A stretch of DNA of 64,000 nt from Idiomarina aquatica. Lineage in GTDB: Bacteria > Pseudomonadota > Gammaproteobacteria > Enterobacterales > Alteromonadaceae. Each line of letters starts with the position of its first letter. The first letter of the stretch is position 1. The stretch is from contig NZ_SNXI01000010.1 of the NCBI RefSeq assembly GCF_004362895.1, positions 19,821-83,820 on the forward strand. The letters are read 5' to 3'. Below, piece by piece: positions 7,344-15,803 of this stretch. Under the pieces are notes generated by a model that saw only the letters and a list, made by a program, of their open reading frames with translations, was not told where the DNA came from and ran no database searches. The translations under genes and the position numbers were made by a program.

Positions 7344-9365
7344 ATGAAAAAGTCGGTTTGTTACATAGCTGTATTAAGTAGTTTTTCAGCCATTGCCCAA
7401 GACGCTAATGAATCGACTCAACAGCCTGAAGAACATATCACCATAATCGGTGACTCGATGTTGTCACCCAGTGTCTATGAATTAAACGCGAAGCAACCCA
7501 GGCAGCCCTTACCTGCACACGATGGCGGTGACTTTTTAAAGACCATTACAGGTTTTAGTGCGACGCGCAAAGGCGGCGCTTCATCAGATCCTATGTTCCG
7601 GGGAATGGGCGCTTCGCGGCTGACCATCGTTAATGACGGGCAAATGTTGCAGGGCGGATGCAGTAGCCGCATGGATCCGCCAACTGCCTATATCACGCCA
7701 CAAAGTTACGATACTGTTCGCATTGTTAAAGGTCCGCAAAGCGTCCGCTATGCAGGCAGTGCCGCAACCATCGAGTTCGAACGCGATACTCTGCGCTATT
7801 CTGAACCCACTTTGGAGGGTTATGCCAACCTCACCGCGGCAAGCTTTGGGCGGTTAAATGGCACCGCCGAGCTCATTGGCGGTAATGCAACCGGCTATGT
7901 CAAAGCTAACCTTAGCGCAGCCACTGCAGATAATTACGAAGATGGCGATGGAACTGAAATCAACAGCCAGTACCAACGTTGGAGCGGTGACATCGATCTG
8001 GGCTGGACACCGTCGCTAAATCACTCATTTAAACTGAGCCTGGGCGCCAGCGATGGTGAAGCGGCCTACGCCGATCGCGCCATGGACGGTGCTAAGTTCG
8101 AGCGCACCAGCACCGCATTAACCTATGATTATGAGGGCGCCGGTACCTTCCAATCACTTACCGCCAACAGTTATTTCAATTATATCGATCACGTGATGGA
8201 TAATTATTCCTTACGTAACTTTACGCCATCAATGATGATGCCAAATAAGACCGCGCGCAATCCTGACCGTTACTCGCGTGGCGCACGGATCGAGTCGACA
8301 TGGCAGCTACACTCGCAACATACCACTGAGCTTGGTATCGAATATCATGATAACAAGCACCGAGATCGCATTAGCCGCAATCAAGAAATGAGCCCTTATC
8401 AATCGCTGCCACGCAAAGCCGATGCTGAAAGTTCCCAGTTTGGACTGTTCGCAGACCACAGTATGTCATTAACAGCCGACCAGCGGCTCATCACAGGAGT
8501 TCGTTTTGACCACTGGCAGCTGACTGATCGCCGCGAGAGTCTGGGTAACATGATGAATAGTCAGCCGAATCCAACACTAAACCAAACGCACTCCGATGAT
8601 TTGTTTAGTGGCTTTATTCGTTATGAGCAGCAAACCGACTTGGGCACTTGGTATGCTGGCTTGGGCCAGGCAGAGCGCTTTCCGGACTATTGGGAAGCCA
8701 TTGGCAACAATAAAACCTATCAGAACTCGCCCTCGGCACTTTATCTGCAACCCGAACAAAATCAACAGTTGGACTTAGGCTGGCAATACCAAAACGACGC
8801 CCTGCAATTAGAAACCTCAGTATTTTTCGGCAATATCGATGACTTTATTCTACTGGAACAAAGCTCAGGGATGATGCCCGATAGCGTCCGCAATATCGAT
8901 GCAACCACCTGGGGTGGAGAGCTAACCAGTCGTTGGAATGTAACGACAGCCTGGAAACTTTCAGCCAGCTTTGCTTTTACCCGAGGTAGCAACGACACCG
9001 ATAATCGCTATCTGCCACAACAATCGGCGGATGAACTGCGACTTGCCAGCGACTATACACATAACGACCTTACCTACTCACTGCTATGGCGGGTCGTTAA
9101 GCAGCAAGACAAGGTGGACATCGGGCGTGGCAACGTCATTGGTTATGACTTTGCCGAAACGCCAGGCTATGGCGTGCTGTCAGCTAACATGAACTGGCAA
9201 CTCGATAAAAGCTGGAAGTTAGCCATAGGTGTCGATAACCTGTTAGATAAAACGTATGCTGAACACATTAGTAGCAGCGGAGCCACCATTGCAGGCTATG
9301 AACAGGTTGATCGCGTTAACGAACCCGGACGGGTCTTTTGGTTACAAAGTAACCTGTATTTTTAG
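7344..9365 (+). CDS. oprC: TonB-dependent copper receptor, OprC family
   Basis: A 673-residue outer-membrane TonB-dependent receptor of the OprC/NosA copper family. A short signal peptide (about 19 residues, cleaved near AIAQ) precedes a plug domain with DPMFRGMGASRLTIVNDG and the family hallmark GGCSSRMDPPTAYI. The CSSRM segment fits the CxxxM copper-binding motif described for P. aeruginosa OprC. The rest is a 22-strand-type barrel that ends in aromatic Phe (NLYF). Methionine-rich patches such as PSMMMPN and LGNMMN face the likely copper path. I chose the ATG at 7344, 6 nt after AAAGGTG, over the GTG at 7335. Two redox-sensor genes follow 18 nt later, which suggests joint expression. Confidence 0.92.
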   Translation: MKKSVCYIAVLSSFSAIAQDANESTQQPEEHITIIGDSMLSPSVYELNAKQPRQPLPAHDGGDFLKTITGFSATRKGGASSDPMFRGMGASRLTIVNDGQMLQGGCSSRMDPPTAYITPQSYDTVRIVKGPQSVRYAGSAATIEFERDTLRYSEPTLEGYANLTAASFGRLNGTAELIGGNATGYVKANLSAATADNYEDGDGTEINSQYQRWSGDIDLGWTPSLNHSFKLSLGASDGEAAYADRAMDGAKFERTSTALTYDYEGAGTFQSLTANSYFNYIDHVMDNYSLRNFTPSMMMPNKTARNPDRYSRGARIESTWQLHSQHTTELGIEYHDNKHRDRISRNQEMSPYQSLPRKADAESSQFGLFADHSMSLTADQRLITGVRFDHWQLTDRRESLGNMMNSQPNPTLNQTHSDDLFSGFIRYEQQTDLGTWYAGLGQAERFPDYWEAIGNNKTYQNSPSALYLQPEQNQQLDLGWQYQNDALQLETSVFFGNIDDFILLEQSSGMMPDSVRNIDATTWGGELTSRWNVTTAWKLSASFAFTRGSNDTDNRYLPQQSADELRLASDYTHNDLTYSLLWRVVKQQDKVDIGRGNVIGYDFAETPGYGVLSANMNWQLDKSWKLAIGVDNLLDKTYAEHISSSGATIAGYEQVDRVNEPGRVFWLQSNLYF

Positions 9366-9383
9366 GCGCCCCGGAGCATCTGA

Positions 9384-10460
9384 ATGTTGACCCTCTTAGC
9401 AACGATATACGGCCGTGAAAATACCTTGTTATTAGTCTTGGCAATGTTGATTGATATCAGCATCGCCAACGTGGTTATTGCCTTTACTGGTGGTATCAGT
9501 AACCCCTTTTCGACGATCTTATTGCTATTTGTTGTGGTTGCCGTCTTGCTCCTTAACTGGTTACCCGCATTAATCATTTTAGTTGCTAGTATTTCAGGGC
9601 AAATCGCGCAACTGTGGGGGCATCAGTGGCTCAGTGTAGCTGACCACAGCGGCCATGCCATGGGGCCGGAGTTTACCGCCCACGCGCAGGGTATGGTCAT
9701 TAGTTTTGTTATCGCAGCAATGATCATTTGGGTATCAAGCCTTTGGTTAAAGCAACGCTGGCAGCGCTCACAACAGGTTGCTCAAGCCCTGCGTGAACGC
9801 CAGCTGCGCGATGAACAGCTACTCACCATCGGTTCTGCGGCGGCACAACTAGCGCATGACTTAGCGACACCCATCCAAACCATGCAACTGTTGCATGAAG
9901 AGCTTATTGAGCAAGCCCCGTATGCTGACTGGCAAACTCTGGACACTGAGCTAACGAAAATCGGCCACTCACTCGCGCAATGGCGGCAAACTGCTGATGA
10001 TGTTCGTAGCGGCCGTCGCCATCGCTTGAGTGTTGAACAGCTAAGTCAACAAATTCGGCAGTTATTGCGAGTTGTAAGCCCACAAACGCTTGCCCAGTGG
10101 CAGCTTGATAACGCAACGCTTAAACAGTCTCTGGTCTGTGATCGGACGTTAATACCTGCGATCGCTAATCTCATTATCAATGCACACGAAGCTTCACCAG
10201 AGCGCGAAATTGACGTGAAAATTACGACTAAAAATAACTTTTTATACTGGCACATAACAAATCAAACCCAGCACGTTGATTCGCTAGCCAATAACCTGGG
10301 TTTTAGCTTACAAAAAAGTGATAAAGGCAGTGGCGCAGGCGCAGTCATTAGCCATGCTACGATAGAGCGACATCATGGTCAGGTAAGCTGGAATTGGCAC
10401 AACGGCATCGCTATAACCAAAATACGACTGCCGCTATCACCCGCTAACAATATAGGTTAA
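9384..10460 (+). CDS. RegB/PrrB-like redox sensor histidine kinase, shortened N-terminus
   Basis: A 358-residue membrane histidine kinase. It keeps the RegB heptapeptide GGxxNPF (GGISNPF at 36-42), known in Rhodobacter RegB to bind ubiquinone, and has an H-box with the phospho-acceptor His158 in AQLAHDLATPIQTM. The N-box is LIINAHEAS and a Gly-rich G-box follows near GSGAGAV. Only about four membrane helices are visible (around 12-33, 43-58, 59-78, 101-121); the first two helices of RegB seem missing. The redox-active Cys that follows the H-box in RegB is absent: the region reads AQWRQ, and the only Cys of the protein is in SLVCDRT. It starts 18 nt after oprC and is 5 nt from its regulator. 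Confidence 0.85.
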   Translation: MLTLLATIYGRENTLLLVLAMLIDISIANVVIAFTGGISNPFSTILLLFVVVAVLLLNWLPALIILVASISGQIAQLWGHQWLSVADHSGHAMGPEFTAHAQGMVISFVIAAMIIWVSSLWLKQRWQRSQQVAQALRERQLRDEQLLTIGSAAAQLAHDLATPIQTMQLLHEELIEQAPYADWQTLDTELTKIGHSLAQWRQTADDVRSGRRHRLSVEQLSQQIRQLLRVVSPQTLAQWQLDNATLKQSLVCDRTLIPAIANLIINAHEASPEREIDVKITTKNNFLYWHITNQTQHVDSLANNLGFSLQKSDKGSGAGAVISHATIERHHGQVSWNWHNGIAITKIRLPLSPANNIG

Positions 10461-10465
10461 GCAGT

Positions 10466-10981
10466 ATGAGTCTGTCGGTATTACTCATTGACGATGATAA
10501 AAGCTTTTGCCACGTCATGAGCCGTCGTCTTCAGTATCATGGTTTTAACGTTGATGTTAGTTTTGACAGCTTGTCTGCTTTGGAACAGCAGCCTGTCCAC
10601 TATGACGTGATCTTGCTCGACATGATGATTGGCTCCGATAATGGCATAGAGCTTATTCAACCCCTGATTAAGCGGTATACGCCCGACCAACTGATTGTAT
10701 TAACCGGTTATGCCAGTGTTGCAACCACGGTTGAGGCGATAAAACGCGGGGCTGATGACTATTTAGCTAAGCCGGTCAGCAGTCAGGATATTATTAAACG
10801 CTTAAATGGCGAGGCTCCAACCAACCTTGAACAAGCCCAGCCATTATCACCGGCTCAGGTAGAGTGGGAGTATATTCACCGGGTATTGCTGGAAAATCAG
10901 GGTAATATTTCTAAAACAGCACGAGAGTTGGGTATGCATCGACGCACACTGCAACGCAAACTCGCTAAAAAAGCGCCATAA
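10466..10981 (+). CDS. RegA/PrrA/ActR-like response regulator
   Basis: A 171-residue two-domain regulator. The receiver domain has the acidic pair in LLIDDDKSF, the phospho-acceptor Asp in YDVILLDMMIG, the conserved Thr in VLTGYAS and the Lys in YLAKPVS. The C-terminal Fis-type helix-turn-helix reads NISKTARELGMHRRTLQRKL, almost the invariant recognition helix of RegA/PrrA/ActR. Length (about 180 in that family) agrees. It is paired with the RegB-like kinase, 5 nt upstream. RegA-type regulators control energy and redox genes; here the link with a copper receptor suggests a respiratory or copper theme, which is inference. Confidence 0.9.
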   Translation: MSLSVLLIDDDKSFCHVMSRRLQYHGFNVDVSFDSLSALEQQPVHYDVILLDMMIGSDNGIELIQPLIKRYTPDQLIVLTGYASVATTVEAIKRGADDYLAKPVSSQDIIKRLNGEAPTNLEQAQPLSPAQVEWEYIHRVLLENQGNISKTARELGMHRRTLQRKLAKKAP

Positions 10982-11011
10982 AAAAGCCGCCATCAGAAAA
11001 CCTGTGGCGGC
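10979..11011 (-). terminator. Rho-independent terminator of ompW
   Basis: GCCGCCA at 10986-10992 pairs with TGGCGGC at 11005-11011, and CAG/CTG extends the stem with one bulged base. The A run just left of the stem (10979-10985) becomes a T tract on the minus strand, so the terminator works for ompW. It overlaps the last codons of the regA-like gene. Confidence 0.8.
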
Positions 11012-11045
11012 GAGGGCATCTTCCCTAATTCAGGCCCCTAAAACG

Positions 11046-11744
11046 CTAGAACGAATAACGTAAACCAACCATTGCCACGTATGGGTCGATTTGTACGTCG
11101 ACACTTTCTATCGTTGCACCATTCAGACGCACATCACCCGTGGTATCAATATCCATTTTGCTGACCATAACGTGCATCCCCCAGTCTTTGCTTAGACTGA
11201 CGTTAACACCGGCTTGCAATGCAACACCCCAGCTGTTTTCTAAAGAAAGATCTACTGCGTCACTCGTTGTTGCAACACCGGTGCTGACTAATAGGTCTTT
11301 TACTGCCGGTGACACCTGGTCGTCAAAAAACGCTGTATAGTTAGCACCGACACCAACAAACGGCTTAAACATATCGCTGCCGATATCAAAGTGGTACTGG
11401 GCTAATAAGGTTGGCGGTAAATGTTTGGTATCACCGATTTTAACGCCCGCTAAAGCACCGGTACCGGTGATATCATGACTAAAGGGAGTCGCAGCGACCA
11501 ACTCAATAACCCAGTGATTATCAAGCGCATAGTCGAATGTCAGGCCAAGTTGCGTATTGGTGTTAACGCCAACGCCGGTGCTGTCCGCATCCAAACCCGC
11601 AACGCTTTCAACAACGTTTAGTGAACCGCTGCTGTCGTCAGGCATAACACTGATTGCACCGATATTGACCGAAAAATCGTTAGCCTGTGCGGCGCCGCTT
11701 AACAACCCGAACAAAATACCAACAGACAAAACTGAACGCTTCAT
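11046..11744 (-). CDS. ompW: OmpW-family outer-membrane protein
   Basis: A 232-residue precursor of an eight-stranded outer-membrane barrel. A signal peptide (MKRSVLSVGILFGLLSGAAQA) ends at a clear AQA cut site. The mature part has the OmpW signature LPPTLLAQYHFDIGS followed by FKPFVGVGANYTAFF, and ends YVAMVGLRYSF with the C-terminal Phe needed for assembly. The ATG at 11744 is preceded by AAAGGAG; an upstream in-frame ATG at 11771 lacks this. OmpW is linked to passage of small hydrophobic compounds and to oxygen- and iron-dependent control in enterics. An FNR-like box lies 65 nt upstream, in agreement with FNR control of E. coli ompW. Confidence 0.92.
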   Translation of the reverse strand: MKRSVLSVGILFGLLSGAAQANDFSVNIGAISVMPDDSSGSLNVVESVAGLDADSTGVGVNTNTQLGLTFDYALDNHWVIELVAATPFSHDITGTGALAGVKIGDTKHLPPTLLAQYHFDIGSDMFKPFVGVGANYTAFFDDQVSPAVKDLLVSTGVATTSDAVDLSLENSWGVALQAGVNVSLSKDWGMHVMVSKMDIDTTGDVRLNGATIESVDVQIDPYVAMVGLRYSF

Positions 11745-11801
11745 GGGTAACTCCTTTTGTAGAATACCCATGAAGTTTAAAAGGTTTTGCGTTAAATCAA
11801 T

Positions 11802-11815
11802 TTGATCTGGATCAG
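11802..11815. promoter_or_regulatory. FNR-like box upstream of ompW
   Basis: TTGATCTGGATCAG matches the FNR consensus TTGAT-N4-ATCAA at nine of ten defined positions. The centre is about 65 nt upstream of the ompW ATG. A class II position would put the start of transcription near 11767. E. coli ompW is known to respond to FNR, which supports the call. Confidence 0.6.
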
Positions 11816-11827
11816 TATTTTGACTGG

Positions 11828-12544
11828 CTAAACTTCAGCATTGTGATAAATGTTTTGCACGTCATCGCAGTCATTCAACATATCCATCAGGCGCTCGTAC
11901 ATTGGCATGTCGTCGTCGCTGATTGCTGTGGTTACGTGCGGAACAAACTGAATTTCGTCAGTATCAAAGTCGATATCAGCAAAAGCAGACGTTAATGCCT
12001 GATGTGCTGCAGCATATTCTGTGTGGGGAGCAAAAACGGTCACAACACCGTCTGCAAATTCTACGTCGGTAACATCGACGTCGGCTTCCATCAAGGCTTC
12101 CAGAACCTCGTCTTCGCTATCGTGTTTAAACGAGAAAATCGCACAATGCTCAAACGAGTGCATTACGCTACCCTGTTCGCCAATTTTACATTTGCTTTTA
12201 GTAAAGCAGTTGCGGACTTCACCAAAGGTGCGGTTTGGGTTATCTGTTAAGCATTCCACGATAACCATGCAATTACTCGGACCATAGCCCTCGTAACGGG
12301 CAGGTGAAAAATCCTCGCCCGCACCGCCTTGTGCCTTTTCAATGGCTTTATCGATAACATGCGAGGGCACTTGATCTTTTTTCGCCCGGTCAATCAGGCT
12401 GCGTAACGCCAGGTTAGCCTCTGGATCTGTTCCACCCTGCTTACCACAGACATAAATTTCACGGCCGTAACGGCTATAGACCTTACTTTTAGCGGCTGCC
12501 GTTTTGGCGATAGATTCTTTTCGGTTTTGGAATGCGCGACCCAT
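11828..12544 (-). CDS. yeeN: YebC/PmpR-family protein, YeeN subgroup
   Basis: A 238-residue TACO1/YebC-family protein. The N-terminal MGRAFQNRKESIAKTAAAKSK is the YeeN form of the family's start; the paralogue YebC begins with MAGHSKW. The acidic middle (GEDFSPARYEGYGPSNCMVIVEC) and the C-terminal domain follow the family order. These proteins were long called transcription regulators, and recent work places YebC-type members on the ribosome at proline stretches; which role YeeN has is unsettled. It stands alone between ompW and the diguanylate cyclase, transcribed with neither in an obvious way. Confidence 0.9.
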   Translation of the reverse strand: MGRAFQNRKESIAKTAAAKSKVYSRYGREIYVCGKQGGTDPEANLALRSLIDRAKKDQVPSHVIDKAIEKAQGGAGEDFSPARYEGYGPSNCMVIVECLTDNPNRTFGEVRNCFTKSKCKIGEQGSVMHSFEHCAIFSFKHDSEDEVLEALMEADVDVTDVEFADGVVTVFAPHTEYAAAHQALTSAFADIDFDTDEIQFVPHVTTAISDDDMPMYERLMDMLNDCDDVQNIYHNAEV

Positions 12545-12620
12545 AACGTGATTCTCTATTCTGTTATTTTTAACAAAGAACGTGAATTTTACACGGGCAT
12601 CGCGCTAGGGTCTATGGAAA

Positions 12621-14288
12621 TCAGTAGAGCGTTTTATCAGCCGTAATCACGCAGTTTCTACCCTTTTGTTTGCCAAGGTAAAGCGCTCTGTCCGCTATTT
12701 GCTGTAACTGCTCTTCTGAGTCAATATCTTCCGAAATAGCGACTAACCCCAGTGTCGCCGAGACTGAGACAGACGTGCCATTATCATCTATCGGGTTGGT
12801 TGCGATAGCCTCGCGGAGCTTCTCTGCCACCAGCTGACCTCCGCTTACATCCAGTCCCGGCAATAAAATGGCAAACTCCTCACCGCCAATGCGCGAAAAG
12901 ATATCTTGTTGCCTGAGATTAGTGCCGACAACTTCAGCGGTTGCCTTCAGCACCTTATCACCCATCGCATGACCGTAAGTGTCATTTACCCTCTTAAAAT
13001 GGTCGAGATCGAACATGATCAGACACAATGGCGTGTGATAGCGTTGATAGCGGTTGTACTCCCTTTGCAACGCCTGGTGGAAATAGCGACGATTGCCAAT
13101 TTGAGTGAGTGGATCGATGACGGCTTGCTGTTGTAATTTTAATTCCAACTGTTTCTGCGTCGTAACATCCCGCACGGTACCAATTAGCGTGACACCGTCG
13201 GCTTGTAACTCGGCTAATTCATGCACCCAGATTAGCTCACCGGATTTTGTGAACATCCGATGCTGCACGTCATGAATACCAATTTGCTGCGCTTCTTGTT
13301 CACTCTTGCGAACAGCGGTTAAATCTTCCGGGTACACCAGGCTATTAAACAGTTCGACGGAGGGCTCAACTTCTCCACGCTCGAATCCCAGTATCTGAAA
13401 TACCATATCCGACCAATACAAGGCGCCTGTTTCAAGGTTCGCCTCCCAATGTCCGGTACGCGCTATTTTTTGTGCAAGCTTCAGGTTTGCCTGACTTTTT
13501 TCCAGCTCCAACTCAAGCTTCTTGCGCTCAGTAATATCAATGATCATGCCATACCACAACACTGAGCCATCAATGCCGGATTGCGGGCGCGCATGCCCAA
13601 ACACCCAACGAGGTGTACCTGTGTGTATGACCCTATACTCACATACCCAGTCTTGACCCTGCTGCGCCGACTGGTTAATTGTTCTGGCAACGCGTGGCAG
13701 ATCTTCTGGGTGAATGGCTTCAAATACCAGCGCGGCATCCTCTTTAACGGCGTCGGGTGCGACGCCATAGATATGCCGTAGACCCTGGCTGGCAAAGGGG
13801 AAAGACGAGCTGCCATCGGGGCGTTGCTGGTATTGATAAACGACCCCCGGTAACAGATCAGCAAATGCCTCAAAGCGTTCGCTTAATTCTTTTAAGCCGC
13901 TGATATCAATATGTGTGCCCACAACCCATTCGGGTTTTCCCTCGGCCGTGCGGGACACCAATTTGCCGTAATCACGAACCCAGACCCAGCGGCCATCTTT
14001 GTGTCGCATGCGGGCTTCGCACTCGTAAAAGCTGCGCTTGCCATCGAAATGTTCAGTCAGCCGTTTATCAGACTCGCTTCCATCATCAGGATGGACGAAC
14101 TTCAACCAGGTCTGGATATTAATCGGCTGCAGCTCATCCAGCGTGTACCCGATAATTTCCGCCCAGCGCTCGTTAAAGTGCGTTTCCCCAGTCTGCACGT
14201 TCCACTCCCATGTGCCAGCCTGAGTGGCCTCTAGCATCATCATCAAACGGTCACTAAGCGGTAAATTTTGGTATTTCCCGTAGGGCAC
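12621..14288 (-). CDS. Triple-PAS diguanylate cyclase
   Basis: A 555-residue soluble protein with three PAS/PAC units (about 13-130, 133-255, 262-380) and a C-terminal GGDEF domain. The active site reads GGEEF at 468-472, and the product-inhibition I-site RxxD is present as RQQD a few residues before. It should make cyclic di-GMP from GTP under control of a signal sensed by PAS domains; no membrane helix or signal peptide is seen. The WVGTHIDISGLK and YGMIIDITERKK segments are PAC ends. Translation probably starts at GTG 14288, with AAGGATAG 8 nt upstream; no ATG at the same position exists. The ligand is unknown. Confidence 0.9.
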   Translation of the reverse strand: MPYGKYQNLPLSDRLMMMLEATQAGTWEWNVQTGETHFNERWAEIIGYTLDELQPINIQTWLKFVHPDDGSESDKRLTEHFDGKRSFYECEARMRHKDGRWVWVRDYGKLVSRTAEGKPEWVVGTHIDISGLKELSERFEAFADLLPGVVYQYQQRPDGSSSFPFASQGLRHIYGVAPDAVKEDAALVFEAIHPEDLPRVARTINQSAQQGQDWVCEYRVIHTGTPRWVFGHARPQSGIDGSVLWYGMIIDITERKKLELELEKSQANLKLAQKIARTGHWEANLETGALYWSDMVFQILGFERGEVEPSVELFNSLVYPEDLTAVRKSEQEAQQIGIHDVQHRMFTKSGELIWVHELAELQADGVTLIGTVRDVTTQKQLELKLQQQAVIDPLTQIGNRRYFHQALQREYNRYQRYHTPLCLIMFDLDHFKRVNDTYGHAMGDKVLKATAEVVGTNLRQQDIFSRIGGEEFAILLPGLDVSGGQLVAEKLREAIATNPIDDNGTSVSVSATLGLVAISEDIDSEEQLQQIADRALYLGKQKGRNCVITADKTLY

Positions 14289-14342
14289 TGAACTATCCTT
14301 ACACTACTTTTTTACTAACTATGCCAAATAAAGAGAGTATTA

Positions 14343-14774
14343 TCACGAAAATTTGGCGACCCATTGCTGCAATTGCGGTGTCGACATAACGCCGGCTTGC
14401 CGCGCCACTTCCTGGCCACTTTTTATCAGCATGGTTGTCGGGATACTGCGTACCGCATACTGTTGAGCTAGGTTGGGCTCTGTTTCTGTACTGATTTTTA
14501 AAAACTGCACGTCATAAGGCAATTGTTTTGCTGCTTGTTCGAAGTGCGGTCCATATTGCTGACAAGGCCCACACCAACTAGCCCAAAAATCGACCACTAA
14601 TGGTAAGTCGGCACTTTGATGAGCACGAAACTCGTCGCTGTTCACCTTGATAACCCGACCACCGAACAGCGCCGCTTTGCAATGCCCACACACAGCATTT
14701 TCTTGCTTTCTTTCCCAAGCAACACGGTTCTTTTTGTGGCATGCGGGGCATGCCACAACCTTCTTCTCGCTCAT
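14343..14774 (-). CDS. trxC: Thioredoxin 2 (TrxC)
   Basis: A 143-residue thioredoxin of the TrxC type. An N-terminal zinc-binding unit with two CxxC pairs (CPAC at about 9-12, CGHC at about 29-32) precedes a thioredoxin fold with the active site WASWCGPC and the cis-Pro in RSIPTTML. Such proteins reduce cytoplasmic disulphides, mainly under oxidative stress. The start overlaps the stop of the DUF2892 gene by 4 nt (ATGA), so the two are probably translated together. Confidence 0.96.
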   Translation of the reverse strand: MSEKKVVACPACHKKNRVAWERKQENAVCGHCKAALFGGRVIKVNSDEFRAHQSADLPLVVDFWASWCGPCQQYGPHFEQAAKQLPYDVQFLKISTETEPNLAQQYAVRSIPTTMLIKSGQEVARQAGVMSTPQLQQWVAKFS

Positions 14775-14965
14775 TCTTTTGTTCCTGTCGATTTATCCGT
14801 TGTCATCCCGATAAGTTTATACAGCAGACAGAATTTGAATATGGCAGTACCTAACACTACTGCGCCCAGAATCCACCATAAGTTACCCGCTTGTAACGAC
14901 CAAACGATAATAGCGATTCCTACAATCGCTCTTAAAATACGATCAATACCACCAACGTTTGCCAT
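14771..14965 (-). CDS. DUF2892 (YgaP-type) small membrane protein beside trxC
   Basis: A 64-residue protein, MANVGGIDRILRAIVG at the start, with two membrane helices around residues 11-28 and 31-47 and the LGTAIFKFCLLYKLIG motif of DUF2892. The start at 14965 has AAGGTGG 8 nt before it, while an in-frame GTG at 14974 lies inside that ribosome site. It precedes trxC with a 4-nt overlap. In YgaP the same membrane unit is tied to a rhodanese, so a link to thiol or sulfane-sulfur chemistry is plausible; this is inference only. Confidence 0.8.
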   Translation of the reverse strand: MANVGGIDRILRAIVGIAIIVWSLQAGNLWWILGAVVLGTAIFKFCLLYKLIGMTTDKSTGTKE

Positions 14966-15057
14966 AATAGCCACCTTCTTAGTTGAGCCTAATGAACTAA
15001 ATAGTCTGCCTTTTTCGTAAGCGTAGTACTGTTTTAATCAGATGAAAGATTAATATC

Positions 15058-15708
15058 ATGCTAAATTTAGATTTTACTCAACGCGTTGTCATAAATACCG
15101 CTGAACAAGATTGGATTGATAGTCCCGCAGCAGGTGTCCGGCGCAAACAGCTCGAGCGCGAAGAAGCAGAACGCGGCCGTGCTACCAGTATTGTCGAATA
15201 CAAGCCCGGCGCGTCATTCAAGACCCATCATCACCCTCTGGGTGAGGAAATTTTGGTACTTGAGGGTGTATTCTCTGATGAAAATGGAGACTATCCCGCT
15301 GGCACTTATCTACGCAACCCTCCCGGCAGTTCGCACGCTCCTTTCAGCGAAAAAGGCTGCAAATTACTGGTGAAACTTCACCAGTTTGATGCTGATGACC
15401 GCAACACTGTGCGTATTGATATCAACAACGCCGAGTGGCTAGCGGGACAGGGTGGACTGCAAGTCATGCCACTGCACAGCCACAATACAGAACACGTTGC
15501 ACTGGTAAAATGGCCGGCCAATGAAGTTTTCAAACCTCACCGCCACATGGGCGGCGAAGAAATCATTGTACTACAGGGTGAGTTCTGCGATGAACACGGC
15601 CGGTATCCTCAGGGCACCTGGTTACGTAGTCCTCACATGAGTACCCATCATCCCTTTGTTGAGCACGAAACCATTATCTGGGTAAAAACCGGTCACCTAC
15701 CCATTTAG
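15058..15708 (+). CDS. Tandem ChrR-type cupin protein
   Basis: A 216-residue protein made of two ChrR-like cupin domains (about 35-105 and 140-210). Each half keeps the metal ligands: THHHPLGEE with a later His in SSHAP, and KPHRHMGGEE with a later His in STHHP. In ChrR this cupin is the C-terminal half of a zinc anti-sigma factor; the N-terminal HxxxCxxC anti-sigma part and any partner sigma gene are absent here. It is therefore probably a metal-dependent cupin enzyme or sensor. It diverges from the DUF2892-trxC pair and ends about 95 nt before the suf promoter. Exact activity unknown. Confidence 0.8.
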   Translation: MLNLDFTQRVVINTAEQDWIDSPAAGVRRKQLEREEAERGRATSIVEYKPGASFKTHHHPLGEEILVLEGVFSDENGDYPAGTYLRNPPGSSHAPFSEKGCKLLVKLHQFDADDRNTVRIDINNAEWLAGQGGLQVMPLHSHNTEHVALVKWPANEVFKPHRHMGGEEIIVLQGEFCDEHGRYPQGTWLRSPHMSTHHPFVEHETIIWVKTGHLPI

Positions 15709-15803
15709 AGTTAGCGGTTTCGCACCGGACGAAAGCGACTTTTAACGCACAACAGCGTATAATACGCGACCAATTGCCCGAGCATAGTCTACAAGCACCA
15801 GAT

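Noticed and set aside
14975..15057. FNR-like box before the DUF2892-trxC pair
   Set aside because: The best candidate, TTGAGCCTAATGAA, has two mismatches in the half-sites and was not strong enough to list.
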